Shown piece after piece: positions 49,811-63,279 of a DNA stretch of 64,000 nt. The notes under the pieces were generated by a model that was not told where the DNA came from, did not search any database, and saw only the letters and a program-made list of their open reading frames with translations. Source of the DNA: Saksenaea vasiformis B4078 (taxonomy: Eukaryota; Mucoromycota; Mucoromycetes; Mucorales; Saksenaeaceae); the NCBI GenBank assembly GCA_000697055.1, contig JNDT01001856.1:1-64000 (forward strand), given 5' to 3'. A program made the position numbers and the translations under genes. The first letter of the stretch is position 1. Each line of letters opens with the position of its first letter.

Positions 49811-50898
49811 CATGTCCATTCCTGCTCGAAGATTCGTTCTCGGAAATGTTCCCAAGGTAAAATAATTCCTAATGTCGGGTGCAGGTTCCGCTTTTGCGTT
49901 TTACTGATTCAATTCTGTAAGAAGACATATTCGTCCGTTGTCTCAAGGTCGTTATTATGCACACCTCCCGCAACACGGCTTATGGTAACTACAGCGGTAC
50001 ATGTCATGACGGGCTTCACATGAAGTTTGTCTTTTTTTTTTTGTTAGCGTCCTGTCACAGGCATGCGCTGGTCAAGCAGTGACGATAAAGCAGTGGAAAC
50101 ACCCAAATATTCAAACGCGACAAAAAAACTCGTGTATGGTTTAGCCAAAGTGATGGGATATTATTCGACAAGTTCAACCGCGATCCGAGTGAGCCATAGT
50201 CTGTATAACGTGTGTGCACAACAAATGGAGCGAAACAAGGATTTCTTTGTCGGCAGTGAGTTGACTACACAGAAACTACGGCGAAACGTTGATGATGACT
50301 AAAAAAAACCTCCTGTTTCTATCAGCGTGTAATCTACCCGATAATTTTCAGACATGGTTTTCTGTTACGCAGCTGCACGTATGGATGTTGATGGTACATT
50401 TGCGAGCGGAGAGCCAGGGTAAGCTATACATCCAGGAACTGGTCAACCGCTTCTTTGAGGACTCGGAGGCAAGAATCCGAGAACACGGGGTAAGGGTCTC
50501 GTTTTATGATGATGATGATGCATGAGATGGGGCTAAGCAAGCGTACGGCAAATTGCAGATCACCCAACAAAAAGTGATCAATAGTTATATCAAGGATCTT
50601 TTAGCTCAATTCCATGGAGGTGTGGTTGCTTATGACGAAGGCATGTGCAAGGATGATCCCGTGCTTGCAGCAGCCCTGTGGAGGTCAGTGTGTGAATTTT
50701 GGCGTTATGCGTGAGGGAAAAGGCAATTGACACCACAGTAGAAATTTATTTGCACCATCTACCAACGACGCGACAGATCTAGCTTACGTTGTACAGTATA
50801 TCCGACGGGAATTACAAGCAATGGAGAAGTTTGGCGGTGAAAAGTTCAATGCAGGCATTGTAGAATTTGGCAAACCGGAGGCCACCTTTGAACCTTAA
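49811..50898 (+). CDS. CBP3: ubiquinol-cytochrome c chaperone CBP3/UQCC1
   Basis: Exons 49811-49855, 49921-49983, 50048-50255, 50326-50489, 50559-50683 and 50742-50898 total 762 nt (253 aa). The N-terminus is a mitochondrial presequence rich in R, S and hydrophobics (MSIPARRFVLGNVPK). The chaperone domain follows: LVYGLAKVMGYYSTSSTAIR, NFQTWFSVTQLHVWMLMVHL, LYIQELVNRFFEDSEARIR, LLAQFHGGVVAYDEGMCKDD, ALWRNLF. In yeast Cbp3 works with Cbp6 at the mitoribosome exit to stabilise newly made cytochrome b for complex III. The exon 2 acceptor could be 49921 or 49924 (tandem AAG), altering one lysine. Confidence 0.93.
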
Positions 50899-51009
50899 AT
50901 AGCTCATTACGCTTAATCACACACATTGGGAATAGAAAAACACAACATTCAATACATGCGACAAATCTTTGTTTGTTCTAATCAGAGGAGAGGTGTACAT
51001 ACACATGAA

Positions 51010-51143
51010 GGGGAGGGGGAGGGGGGGGAAATGATATAAAACTCTAGAAAAACTGTATCAACCCTACGGTATCATTTATCAAACAAGAAGTATCCGCTGG
51101 CATCGCAAAGAAGAGGAAGAAAAAGAAGAAGAAAAAAGACGAA

Positions 51144-51196
<53 letters not shown>

Positions 51197-51215
51197 GGGG
51201 AGAGGGGAAATAGGA
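51010..51215. repeat. low-complexity purine and (GT)n(GA)n tracts
   Basis: G/A-rich run at about 51010-51030, (GT)n at about 51144-51165 and (GA)n at about 51165-51192, in the 3' flank of the PSP1-domain gene. Between the convergent ends of CBP3 and PSP1. Confidence 0.9.
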
Positions 51216-51235
51216 GGAGCAAGAGGAGGAGGAGG

Positions 51236-52334
51236 TCAATGAGCGACTGCGTTCGTCGATTTGACAGCGCACATCCAAATACGCGTTTTGTATATTTTGA
51301 ACAGTTCGCGCACCAACTCTCGGAAGTCAATGCGTTGTTCAGCCACGAAATAGAATGTGAGTTTTCGCCGATCCCTATATATACATATAAAAGATTCGAC
51401 ATTAAGAACACTGCAGCTTTTTTTTTAACACATTGATAGGAACTTACCATTGATATTCAGCATTCATGACTTCCATTGGTAGTTCTCTTTGTTTGATTTT
51501 GGATTGGCAGACGGACAAGGCTTTTTCTTCGTCCTGGTTTTTGATGGTCAAGGTAGCTATTTCCGCTGGATTGGCAATTCGATAAAGGCATTTCACATGC
51601 AGCTCCTTGGCATTTGGACGCGTCGAAGCATCGTTGTCATGTACCGACTGGTTAGCCGCATCGTTCTGCATCATAGCAATCTCTGCAGCTGTCAAATGGT
51701 CCATGACCACTGTGCCGAGATCCCGGCCCCGATCTGCTTCAACAATCACCAAGTCCCCATTCTTTGGTTGCAGCGTCCCACGATCGCCTTCCATAACGTA
51801 GCATATTTCGGAACGTCCCGCCTTGAATTCAACTTTGTATAACACGGTATTACTGTCGACAAAGTGATGTAGAGGGATGCCTTTGCCCATATTTTGACAA
51901 GCTGGATCACCAGTGCCTCCGACGTTGTTGGATGTCGCACGGGGCCCACCAAAGTACTCCTCGATGTGCTCCAATAAATCCTTGTGTAACACTTGTTGGC
52001 GCTGTCGATGGTACACATCTTCGCCACCAGTGTACTCGGGTAAGTAGCCAAACGACTTGTCCACAGCAGAGGCAATGGAATGTGTGTTACCCCCACGTTG
52101 CGATAGATAGGGACCGGCAACGGAGTGCCGGCGAGCCCCGACGCCATTTGTAAGTTCCTCATATGATCTATGGAGAGGTCGACTTTTCCTTTTAGTCACA
52201 CGGTATTAAGCTTTTTCTTCTTTTTTTTTTTAAAAAAAAATTACCTTTGTAAGGTAGGGCCATCCATGACAAGGGATGTCCAATAATCTGAAGAAGATGG
52301 GTTTTCTGTCAAAGAGAAACGTCGTTGTTGTTGC

Positions 52335-52368
<34 letters not shown>

Positions 52369-53305
52369 GCTGCGTGTTGTATGCACCTCGCAACATCACA
52401 GGACTGCACGACGCCCATTGAGCGGAATCGGGTGAAACGGTACGCTGCGCAACTGGAGGTGACCAAATAGAAGCCGCAGGAGAATAAGCCACGTTTCGTT
52501 CGTCCTCAGGGACTTGGGCAGCAGTATTACCGCCAGACAATGTAGATGTATAGGGTGTTGAGGAGGGAAGGGATTCTTCAGTCGTGGGTAAACGACCACT
52601 AAAATAATCTTCTTGCATCATTGGTAAATTGGATCTATAGCGTAATTGTTTCTGGAACACAGGTCCCTGACGCGAGCCCGCCGCAGCCGAAAAGGACATG
52701 CTCCGACGGGAGAAAAAGGCCGACTCCAAAGCGCGCTGCTGTTCATCCACACGTTTCTGATCTGCGGGAGATAAATTGGATACCATCGGCGATACCAACG
52801 GATGATCGGTCCAGATAGAAGAGGGTGATTTCCAAGATAAACCTGAAGAAGGTCTATCGGTAGGCCAAGGAGATGGTAATGAAGTCAATGAAGTTGGACG
52901 GGGAGTCTTTTCAGGTTTGGGATCCAAAGAAAGTAAAGAATCGAGATCGTTTTGTAAAGGAAAAGGTGTATCAAAATCATAAGCGTCATAAACGGATTCG
53001 GAAGAGGGTTCGTCCTTGGCGAAAAAAGAACAGTTGTTGTTGTCACTCAACCTGTTGCCATCCGATCGGTCTTCTGTTGTTTCTTCTTCAGTTGGATGGT
53101 GCGACTTGTTCATCCCCCAAGCTTGATTCAAGTACGAATGAAACATCTTGTTTGTACTTGCACTGGGAGTGGTTGGTGAACTATTGGAAGAGGCTTCCGA
53201 AACAATGTCAGTTTTGACACTGCAGGCAGTACTGCTTTGTTCTTCTTTGAATGGTGGAGATTCAGGTCCTATTGGAGGAGCTAATGTACTAATCTCGCTG
53301 GTCAT
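51236..53305 (-). CDS. PSP1 C-terminal domain protein
   Basis: Exons 53305-52245, 52188-51448 and 51374-51236 total 1941 nt (646 aa). The first 350 residues are low-complexity and Ser/Pro-rich, with a 17-residue glutamine run (encoded near 52323-52370) followed by RRFSL. The C-terminal 200 residues form the PSP1 domain: LYKVEFKAGRSEICYVME, PKNGDLVIVEADRGRDLGTV, then WDRRKLTFYFVAEQRIDFR, ELVRELFKIYKTRIWM. Bacterial relatives (YaaT) act with RNase Y-linked complexes; fungal PSP1 suppresses polymerase-alpha mutations in yeast, with molecular role unclear. Intronic length is small. The start at 53305 is the first ATG before the long frame. Confidence 0.88.
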
Positions 53306-54507
53306 TTCTTTTATATGTATATATGTATATATATATATATAAAGAAAGAGGAAAAGAGAGAAGAAAAGGGAAAAAGAAAGAGAAAAATAATAAGGGGAAA
53401 TATAGTTCAGTTGAAGGGGGTTATTATTTCAGGTGAGAAAAGAACAGATGTACGTTTTGGTGGGAAAAAAAGAAAAAAGAAAGTCAAACGTTACAGTAGC
53501 AAAAGAAACTGTGGGCTGACGTGTTTGGTGCACTCCTTTCACTAAGGAGGCTTTAACCCAACTCCTTCAGTCTGCGCAACATCACACACATACACACACA
53601 TATGAAAAAGATTCTTATATATATGTACATATAGCTTTATGTATGTTAGTTTATATATATAAAAGCTGATGATATTATAACAATAATAGCTCTACCTTGC
53701 TTCTTTCTTTATTGCTTGACACGTCCTAGTATGGCTGCATGATTTTTCTTTGTATTTGCGCAGAATCACATGAGAAACAAAAATTCACACACCACTTTGA
53801 ATTGCCAACCTCTCGTTTTACTCCTGTCTCAGCTGGTCAGTGCGTTGAGCCAATTCTAGTCCAGACCAACCCTCAACTTTAAATTCATTCGGTATAAAGC
53901 AAAAAGATTTCCATCTACCAGTGATAAAAGACACGATCAATGACCACCGAAAGAGCATAATTGGAGACATCTATTACCACATGTCTACTTTTTCCATCTT
54001 GATTCTGTAGCCGTTTATATATGTATGTGTTGTGTGTTGTGTTATCATCAAAATTGAGTGGAGCACCAAATCTTAACCACTACTTTCATCCAACAAAGTG
54101 ATACAAAACCTCTCCTCCTTGCCATTTTCACATTTGTGCTACCTTCATTACCATCTTTCAAGTTACGCAAGCAGTGCTTGAGAAATAGCTACCGCGGCAT
54201 TATTCATGCAAACTTGATATACTGAGTAACTTGAATGGAACTTACCTCCCAATTTCTTCTTGGCCTTTTTCACTTACAGAATTCGAGAAAAAAAGAAAAA
54301 CATTTGTACATCCATTATCAAAAAGGATGGCATACGTCAAAATCAACCGTTGAAAAGAAAATATCAACTCATGCATCTAAAGCTGACTGCAGCTTATAAT
54401 CCAATCCAATTCATCTTCAATCTATGTACACAATTTTGCTGCGCATTTTGGAAGTAAAAAAAAAAGATGTCGCAAATATTTTATTTCCAAAGTGAAAGAC
54501 ATAATAT
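53306..54507. other. intergenic, upstream of PSP1 gene
   Basis: TA-rich microsatellite at about 53313-53342 just before the PSP1 start, purine-rich stretch to about 53400, and CA repeats near 53580. No gene seen. Confidence 0.6.
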
Positions 54508-55916
54508 TTAGAGATCCTTCTTGAGGGTACCCATGAACTGGTGCTTTTCGGCAGCAGTCTGGAAACGACCATGACCGAACTTGGAAGAGGTGTCGATGAA
54601 CTTGAGGGAAACCTTCTCCAAAGCGGAACGCTTGGTGTGGACAGTCAAAGACTTGCGGAGGGTCAAGACTCTCTTCTTGGCACCAGCGCAGCAACCCTTG
54701 ATCATAACGAAGTCCTCGTTGACAATACCGTAGTGGGGGAAACCACCCATGGGAGTGATGGTCTTGTCAGTAATGTCGAACTCAGTGGCAGCAGACTTCT
54801 TCTCACCACCGTTAGCAATGCGGTAGATCTTCTTGTTGATCTCAGTACGGCGATGGTAACCACGCTGACCAGCACGGGGAACCGAGTACATGACTCGGGA
54901 AGGATGCCAGGCACCAATACAGGCAACCTTGCGGAGACCACGATGGGTCTTGCGAGGAAGCTTCTTAGTACCCCAACGGTGAGTAACACCTTCGAAACCG
55001 TGACCCTTGGTGGTACCAATGATATCGATCATCTCATCCTGCTCGAAGATAGAGCCAACAGTGACTTCCTTTTCGAAGTGCTCGCGGGCCCAGTCAACCT
55101 TTTGGGCAACGGAACCACCGTTCAATTGGATTTCCATAAGGTGAGCCTTCTTCTGACCAATCTTGGCCTTGCTGATCTGGGTGTGGGCAATGACACGAAC
55201 GACAGAGCAGTACTTCTTGATGCGCTCGAGTTCACGAGTGACATCCTTAGCACCCTCAGCGTACTTCTTGGCGTACTTGGTGAAAGCCTTCTTCTTGGAA
55301 CGGTACCAGTTCTTGTAGAAGCGACGCTTGGCCTCCTCAGACAAGTGCTCGGCCCAGACGGTGGTCAAGGAACGGAGACCACGGGGAGTCTCAATGTAAC
55401 CAACAACACCAATGACAACCATGGGAGGAGCTTCGATGACAGTGACAGCCTCGACGATCTCCTTCTTGTGCATCTCTGTTTATCAGGTCAGAAACACCTC
55501 CAATTCACCACACCACACTCTGTTTGTTTACTTACTGGAACCGGGGCGCTCCAAATCGCGAACAATGTGGGTCATACCGGCCTTGTAACCCATGAAGGCG
55601 GTCAAATGGACGGGCTTCTTGGGATCGTCCTTGGGGAAAGCCTTAACTCTACCGCGGTGGGATCTGGTTCTCTTGCGAGGGGAGAAACCCAAATGACCGT
55701 GACGGGGAGCTGTGAAGATCAATCATGTAAGCCTTTCTGTATCTTACGCAACGCGATCATTCCGCAAGTTAAGACATACCCTCGTATTTTCTATGCGACT
55801 ATAGAAAAGGAATCGGAAAAAATGATGGAATCGACAGATAGATGGATGTTTTGGTTAGTTACTGGTATTCTTCATATTGATGTATGCTTGGACGTATTGG
55901 ATGCATAGCCTACCAT
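54508..55916 (-). CDS. RPL3: 60S ribosomal protein uL3 (RPL3)
   Basis: Coding exons 55916-55914, 55798-55780, 55709-55536 and 55475-54508 total 1164 nt (387 aa, exactly the yeast length). The first coding exon is the ATG alone; its intron begins immediately (ATG|gtaggc). The protein starts [20 protein letters not shown] and carries the family's central blocks ([60 protein letters not shown]), including the histidine of the WHP segment that is methylated in yeast. uL3 lies at the peptidyl-transferase entrance of the large subunit. Codon use is strongly biased to C-ending codons, as in highly expressed genes. Confidence 0.98.
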
Positions 55917-57536
55917 GACTGCTCGAGGTAAGGTTGAGAGAGAAGGAAACAAACAAGCTAAGGAAAGAGGGGAAGATATCACAGGATTCAATGTCAGCCA
56001 TTTCGGCTCGGACAACCTATTCGACTCCGCTGGATATTTCATCCATACATGTGAGACAGGATGTTGCACTAGCAAGCGTTTTTCCTTTTTTTTTTTCTCG
56101 TTGAACGAATATTAAATTTTATATACAAGTAACGGCTCCCACAAATTAACTTATGACTTGATCTTCTTATATGTTTACTGACTTCAGCTACTAGCTGCGC
56201 ATTAAGTAATAGCCTTGCTGCCTACATTTACACTGTGGGCTAAACTATTGCAGTGTATGGTAAAGCTACATTTTGCTACATTGATGACCTAATTGATATC
56301 ATCCGTGAATAAAAGTTTGTTTGATCCATTGAAGTTGTCAGGACCCTCCGGAAATGGGTCCTAAGAGACGAATTGGCTTAACTTGATATTATAATACGGA
56401 TGATCGCAGATACTACCACTTAATGTACCCAGTTGATTTGACAGGATTGTACAGAACCAGGATATGTGTTGTCCTGAGGTATATAAAAATGCATGAAACC
56501 CCTTGCTCGTAAAAATCGAAAACTTGCAAAGTTCTTTAACCAACGCAAGGATCTAAAAAGGGGGAACGAATTGTTTAAAACAAATCCAAAATGATGACAC
56601 ACTCAGCGTGTGTGTGTGAATCCACAGTGTACAATATGTGAAATGAGATATGCAAGTCTGCAAGGGATCAACAACTTGCCTTGGCTAGTGCATCCGATCT
56701 TCTATGTGACCCGAGTCTGTCTCGGTTCCTTCCGCTATTCTACAGGAAACGGAAACAACATCATCGTTTCATTCAGGGTCCAGACGTTGGTTTAGTTTTG
56801 TAGCAAAACCTACTCGCTATTAGGCAAAATTGACTTTTGATTGGGTTAATGATGGAGCATCTAGGATTCCACCGATTAAACCCAAGAAGCAACACTAAAT
56901 TTACTTTCTCATGCATGTAAACAAAAACTAAACTCTAATTCCGTCTATCTTCTTCCCTTCTGGTCCCTCATGATAATAGAAAAAAAAGAGGACACACACC
57001 CAAAATAATTTAGATGACGACGTACAGGTTTTACGGTGGCGTTCCTAGCGATCGATATGCGGGGGGAACTGCAGGTTGTATTACAATCTCTGCTGAACCT
57101 ATTGTTCTTGTTTATAGAATAGATAAGAAGGTGGGGAAAGTAAAAAAAGAAAAAGAAAGAGAAAAAGTGGGGTGTTATGCTTTGAACACTTTGCGCAACA
57201 TAACAATTGTTTCAACTTAAGAAGTGCAACACACGTTACCGTACGCGTCAAGGTCTAATGACCAATGGGTTAAATGTAGAAAATTCAAATCTTGGTTGTC
57301 AGGGAAACTTGTATGCAAGTAGGTGTAACAAGAGGCACAGCCTATCCCATTGTAATCATCGCGTTTCTTCCAAAAAAAAGATCATGTGTTTGTACAGTTT
57401 TTACTTGGTTTGGCTTAGGAAAAAAGGAAAAAAAGAGAAAAAAGGAGATGGAGATTTGGGGTTGGAGTTTAAACAAGGCAAAGGCTGTGTGTATGTGTTG
57501 TGTTGTGTGTGTGTTGTGATTAATTAAACAGGACTA
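55917..57536. other. 1.6-kb intergenic region
   Basis: No gene recognised. Includes the uL3 promoter and short low-complexity stretches (GT-rich at about 57485-57520). Confidence 0.55.
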
Positions 57537-59108
57537 CTATACGGAGTCTTCTCCGTCCATGTCATCCGAGAAAAAATCGTCCGGCCCGTTTATCAGACTG
57601 ACCATGACGGCTAGACTCAGAATGCCGAGGAATCGACACCATCGCCAACTTGCATAGATAACAAACTTGAAACCATTAACTAAATTCTTTCCAAGCCAAG
57701 ACCGGCTGGTGGTTCCCATTCGGCGATGCTCGGACATAGCGTCCTTGATCTCCGATAAAGGCCGACAGCACAAATCTGGACGTTGAAGCAGGAAGTACAT
57801 ATCCTCGCTGAATCCGCCATCGTCTTCGCTGGAACTTAACCCGTCAAGGAAGCTCAACGCCTCATCAAGCACGGTTCGTTCGGGTATATGGACAGGTGAG
57901 GGTATAGATTTGCGAAGCTGAAGCCATGAGTCGTCGGTTTCGCTCGGCGCATAGGAAGTCGGTTCTTGATCATAGAGCCATGTTTCATAGGAGAGTTGGT
58001 CTTCAATAAATTGTGGTCGAGGTGATGAGGTTGGGGATGAGGATGATCTATTGTAATCTTGCTCTGCCTCATCCGAAACACTAGAAGAAAATAAAAAGGA
58101 TGCATCTTGGAAGTGGCCCTCGAGAGGTGATAAGGGATGATGGTATGCTTCGGTCCGTTGTGAGAAATCTTGCGACGAGAAATCCATTTCCTGTTGCTCC
58201 CTCGTTGTTAGAGGTTGGAAAGGAAATTTGTGCGCGTCCGTTTCGCTCTGCTGGTGGTACAACGCCACATCCAGGGTGGCAGATTTCTCATGTGATCGAG
58301 AATGAGACATTGGCTGATGATGATTATGATTATGATGATGATGATGGTGATGGTGGTGAGAATGTTGTTGTTGTTGTTGTTGACGGGTATTAGACAATGA
58401 CCATCCGTGGTGCGAACTGACAATGTGGTCTGCTTCGTATGTCGGCCTGTCTCGGTATCGCTGACGGTGACATCGTACCCGCTTACGTCGTCGATCTTTC
58501 AGCAGCTGATCCTCCTCTGAGAGTAGGGGATCTGTGCACGGGTTGTTTGTGATACTTGTTGCTTCGCTGTAATCATCCTCCTCATTGTCCAATGTCATAG
58601 GCACCTGAGGCCGACTGAACAACGAAGATGCAAATGTTTGTGCTGATGAGAAGGAAGAAGAAGTAGTAATCGCTGTTGTAGAGGAGTCGGACGTGGCCAG
58701 GACACCGTTTGTCATTGGTGATACCTTGAGCTGAGAAAGCTGTGTCCGATGCTTATCGAGTCGCTGTTCCAACTCATCGAGAGCTTCGTCTTCTTGTGTG
58801 TTATCTTCTCCCATCTTCGCCACCAAATCCACGGTGGTCACGGCTTCCATTCGTAACATTTCCAGTTGGTTTTGCAACCGAGTAATCTCGCTTATCACGT
58901 CGCCTGCACCTTCTTGGAGTAACCGTCGACGCAGACGTACCGTAGCCTGCTGAATAAGTTCCTCCTTTAGGACTGAATCTTGGTGTTTATTGCTATTATT
59001 TTCAAACATCCAGTCCCACGAGTTTTCCGTTTCCATGGTATATTCCTTTGTCGCCATAGGAGGCGCGATAGGTCTTAACGTTTCTGCTTCGAAAAGTGAT
59101 TTGGCCAT
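57537..59108 (-). CDS. coiled-coil protein with C-terminal membrane anchor, unknown function
   Basis: Single exon, 523 aa, from the ATG at 59108 (MAKSLFEAETLRPIAPPMA). A longer frame to 59165 uses a hydrophobic, T-rich leader and is less likely. Residues about 60-130 form a coiled coil (SEITRLQNQLEMLRMEAV; LDELEQRLDKHRTQLSQL). The middle is disordered with a histidine run (SHHHHHHHHHNHNHH). The C-terminus has one hydrophobic span (FLGILSLAVMVSLI) followed by an acidic tail DDFFSDDMDGEDSV. The layout suggests a tail-anchored cytosolic protein. No family recognised. Confidence 0.75.
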   Translation of the reverse strand: MAKSLFEAETLRPIAPPMATKEYTMETENSWDWMFENNSNKHQDSVLKEELIQQATVRLRRRLLQEGAGDVISEITRLQNQLEMLRMEAVTTVDLVAKMGEDNTQEDEALDELEQRLDKHRTQLSQLKVSPMTNGVLATSDSSTTAITTSSSFSSAQTFASSLFSRPQVPMTLDNEEDDYSEATSITNNPCTDPLLSEEDQLLKDRRRKRVRCHRQRYRDRPTYEADHIVSSHHGWSLSNTRQQQQQQHSHHHHHHHHHNHNHHQPMSHSRSHEKSATLDVALYHQQSETDAHKFPFQPLTTREQQEMDFSSQDFSQRTEAYHHPLSPLEGHFQDASFLFSSSVSDEAEQDYNRSSSSPTSSPRPQFIEDQLSYETWLYDQEPTSYAPSETDDSWLQLRKSIPSPVHIPERTVLDEALSFLDGLSSSEDDGGFSEDMYFLLQRPDLCCRPLSEIKDAMSEHRRMGTTSRSWLGKNLVNGFKFVIYASWRWCRFLGILSLAVMVSLINGPDDFFSDDMDGEDSV

Positions 59109-59797
59109 GGTAAAAACTTTGAAGCAGAAGAAGAAGAAGAAGAAGAGAAGAAAGAAGAAATACAAATTGCGAAGAAAAAAGATAAAGGCTATCGCGCAAA
59201 GAGACAGCGAAAATCAAAAAAGGGAGTAATTCCCGTCATTCGGCAAAGACGAAACACGAAACAAAACAAGAAGAAAAACCATATCACAAGGACTTGCATG
59301 CGCGCGATCATGATAAACCATCATTGTTTTTTGTTTGCCTTGTTTAGGACCTTAAATTACTTTTCTTCTTTTTTACAGTTGTGTTGCCCACATGTTCATT
59401 GTCAATGCCTCTTCCCCCGCGCGCGCGACAGAAACTTGTGTCCCTCTCCATCGATACATCTCAAAAGTGTGCTGAAAGTGACACCACTGACAACCACGTG
59501 CAAATGAATAATAATCAGCTGGTCCACTCCCCCCACACCTAGGACGTTTTGCAATCTGCAAAGCATAGTAAAAAATTTAACCTGTCAGCTGAAATTTCCT
59601 GTACTTCCTTTGTGCGTGAGATCATTCACTTGGCCCTTTTTGTGCCACGCTTTCTTTACTTCTTTCCCGTGCAGGCTTTTTATCGGCTTCAATTCTTCCA
59701 ATAAAATAAATAAATTACTGGTTTATTATTATTGTCAACACAAATAATAGCTACACAGAAGCCAGCAATGTAGCCCACAGAAAAAAACATGGTATTT
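59109..59797. other. intergenic
   Basis: Purine-rich sequence just upstream of the coiled-coil gene. No gene seen. Confidence 0.6.
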
Positions 59798-60728
59798 CTA
59801 AACAACTCTTCTTCTTCTTAGAAAAGAATGTCTCTTTTGCTTATGGTGCCGATCGGCGCCTTTCGTTGAAGAGGGAGATGCTTCATCGTTGTCACTAGAC
59901 ACAGTAGAACTAGGAGATACTGCAGGTTTATCATCGGAAGGAGTAGTAGCAGAAGCAGTAGCAGCAGTAGTACCAGTAATTTTGGATGATTTCTTGCTAT
60001 CCGCCCCAGAATAACTCGTACTCAAATAACTTGCACTCTCGATGGGGGGAGAGTACTGTGGAACATCTGGCGAAGAAGAGGTCTTGCCACCTTTCGAGGA
60101 CTTTGTTGTGGTATTGGAAGAACCGGAAACGTCATAAAGCGCCTGTACTGTGAAGATCTGACTCATTTGTCTGCCATCGTTTTTCTCTTTGCTGTCGTCT
60201 TCGTCTTCGTCTTCTTCTTCCTCATCTTCATCCTCACCGTCTTCGCCATCCTCATCATCATTGCCATCTTCATCTGATTTCTTCGCGTTAGGTGCAATAG
60301 CCACTTCGTCAAGTTCAATGAAATAGCGGCCGGAAGTGATATTTCGGGGAACGACCCAAGCAAATGCGCATGATTCCGGGATATCCTCAGCCTTCCATTC
60401 ACGAATTGTTTGTACTATCCTGTATAAAACGTTGTAAGCCTCACGAGAGAGCTCGGCATTGTCATCAGTGACTTTTTCACTTACATTCCGCCTTCCGTGT
60501 ACAGATTGGCTTGCAGGTTTTTCTCATCGTCGTCCGGCATATCCTTGACCATAAACTCAATGATCGACCCTGGCTTGTAAATCTGGTCGGCAGGTGGTTG
60601 TTCGAAATACTTTGGACTAGCCAACACAGAGGCAGCCAAGGCAAGAGCACCAAAGACACAACTCAGAGATGTCTACTTGCAGTGGTTAAATCAGCTTTCA
60701 TTTTGTCTTCGAGGGCACTTGCCTTCAT
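59798..60728 (-). CDS. secreted Ser/Thr-rich protein with acidic stretch, Kre9/Knh1-like N-terminus
   Basis: Exons 60728-60723, 60672-60485 and 60419-59798 total 816 nt (271 aa). The first exon is only ATG AAG, and its intron has a GC donor (AAG|gcaagt). The splice creates an ideal signal peptide, MKTSLSCVFGALALAASVLA, which no unspliced frame provides. The mature N-terminus (YFEQPPADQIYKPGSIIEF; SCAFAWVVPRNITSGRYFI) resembles the immunoglobulin-like fold of Kre9/Knh1-type cell-wall proteins. Then come an acidic run of E/D, a long Ser/Thr-rich stretch and a basic C-terminus KRHSFLRRRRVV. No GPI signal is present. The family assignment is tentative; cell-wall or extracellular location is inferred. 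Confidence 0.75.
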
Positions 60729-61283
60729 GTTCAGTAATCGAATAAATAAAATAAAAACCAAACAAACAATAGAACAAGAAGGTGCCTTTTTATATATATA
60801 TGTAGACATTGCATCTTCTTTTTTTAATCTAATATACTGAAAACTCATGGTTATGCTAAAGCGTGAGGAGGAATATCCATAAAAAGAGATCGTCATTAAT
60901 GATCTCCCGCTTTCTAACCATTAGTCGCCAAACATTTTTCCCCCTTAGTCAAAGGGGTATTTGTTCAAGTAGGAGAAGTACATCGCCGGCTAAGTCCAAG
61001 ATAATGGTTTTTTAGCATTTTCTGTATTATGGCTATCCATATTTCTTTTTTTCTTTTTCTTTTTTTTTTTTTTGATCGTCGCAAAACTTAGCTCCGTCAT
61101 TTTATGCATGCGGCACAGTTCCTAGTAATGTTCTAGGACGACGAAAGAAATTCGATTCTTTCTCCACGTTTCTTACCGTCAATTTCGTTTAGTACGGGAT
61201 GCACATTTCCGAGAATTAGGACAAAAAGGTTAAACTTTTTATATAGTTACAAATATAGGAACGCTATATTACAAGGAAACAAC
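60729..61283. other. intergenic between two minus-strand genes
   Basis: Upstream of the secreted acidic protein; includes TATATATATA at about 60791-60800 and a T-rich run at about 61047-61073. No gene. Confidence 0.6.
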
Positions 61284-62839
<1,556 letters not shown>

Positions 62840-63279
62840 GGTAAAGAGGGAAGTGGTAGAGGGAAGAAACCGCGCCAACGAATGTACTCAGGTTAGTTAA
62901 AATGGTTCAACTCAATGTTTTTATTGGATGAAAAATTTTTTGGGCCCGTCTTTACAGGCGCCGCGGTGTCCCACGACGAACAAAAAGATTGAACATTCTC
63001 TGATGAGATGCATACACAGATCTCGATAATACTACTTGTGCATTCGATTATTTCACAAAAAGCACGGCAAATAAAAAAAAAAAAGAGAGATATCTACTGG
63101 TACCCCTACTATTGACGTAATGGATCAAGAAAATGAGGAATGCTTCCAAAAATCTAAGCATTTTTATTCTTCTCGTGTATTCGGTATTCACTCTATGTCC
63201 AGTACAACGTGTGACCCATGCAGAATGAAACATGGGAAAAACCAACAGAAGGCAGGAGTGGTAGTCATCGCCACAACAC
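62840..63279. other. intergenic, SAH1 promoter
   Basis: No gene recognised. A 65-codon minus-strand frame (63048-63245) overlaps but has no support. Confidence 0.6.

Noticed and set aside
54541..55908. 455-codon plus-strand frame opposite uL3
   Set aside because: Antisense shadow created by the biased codon use of a highly expressed gene; the minus-strand protein is unmistakably uL3.
59109..59165. Upstream extension of the coiled-coil protein from 59165
   Set aside because: The extension encodes a phenylalanine/leucine-rich run from a pyrimidine tract and lacks an ATG context as good as that at 59108.
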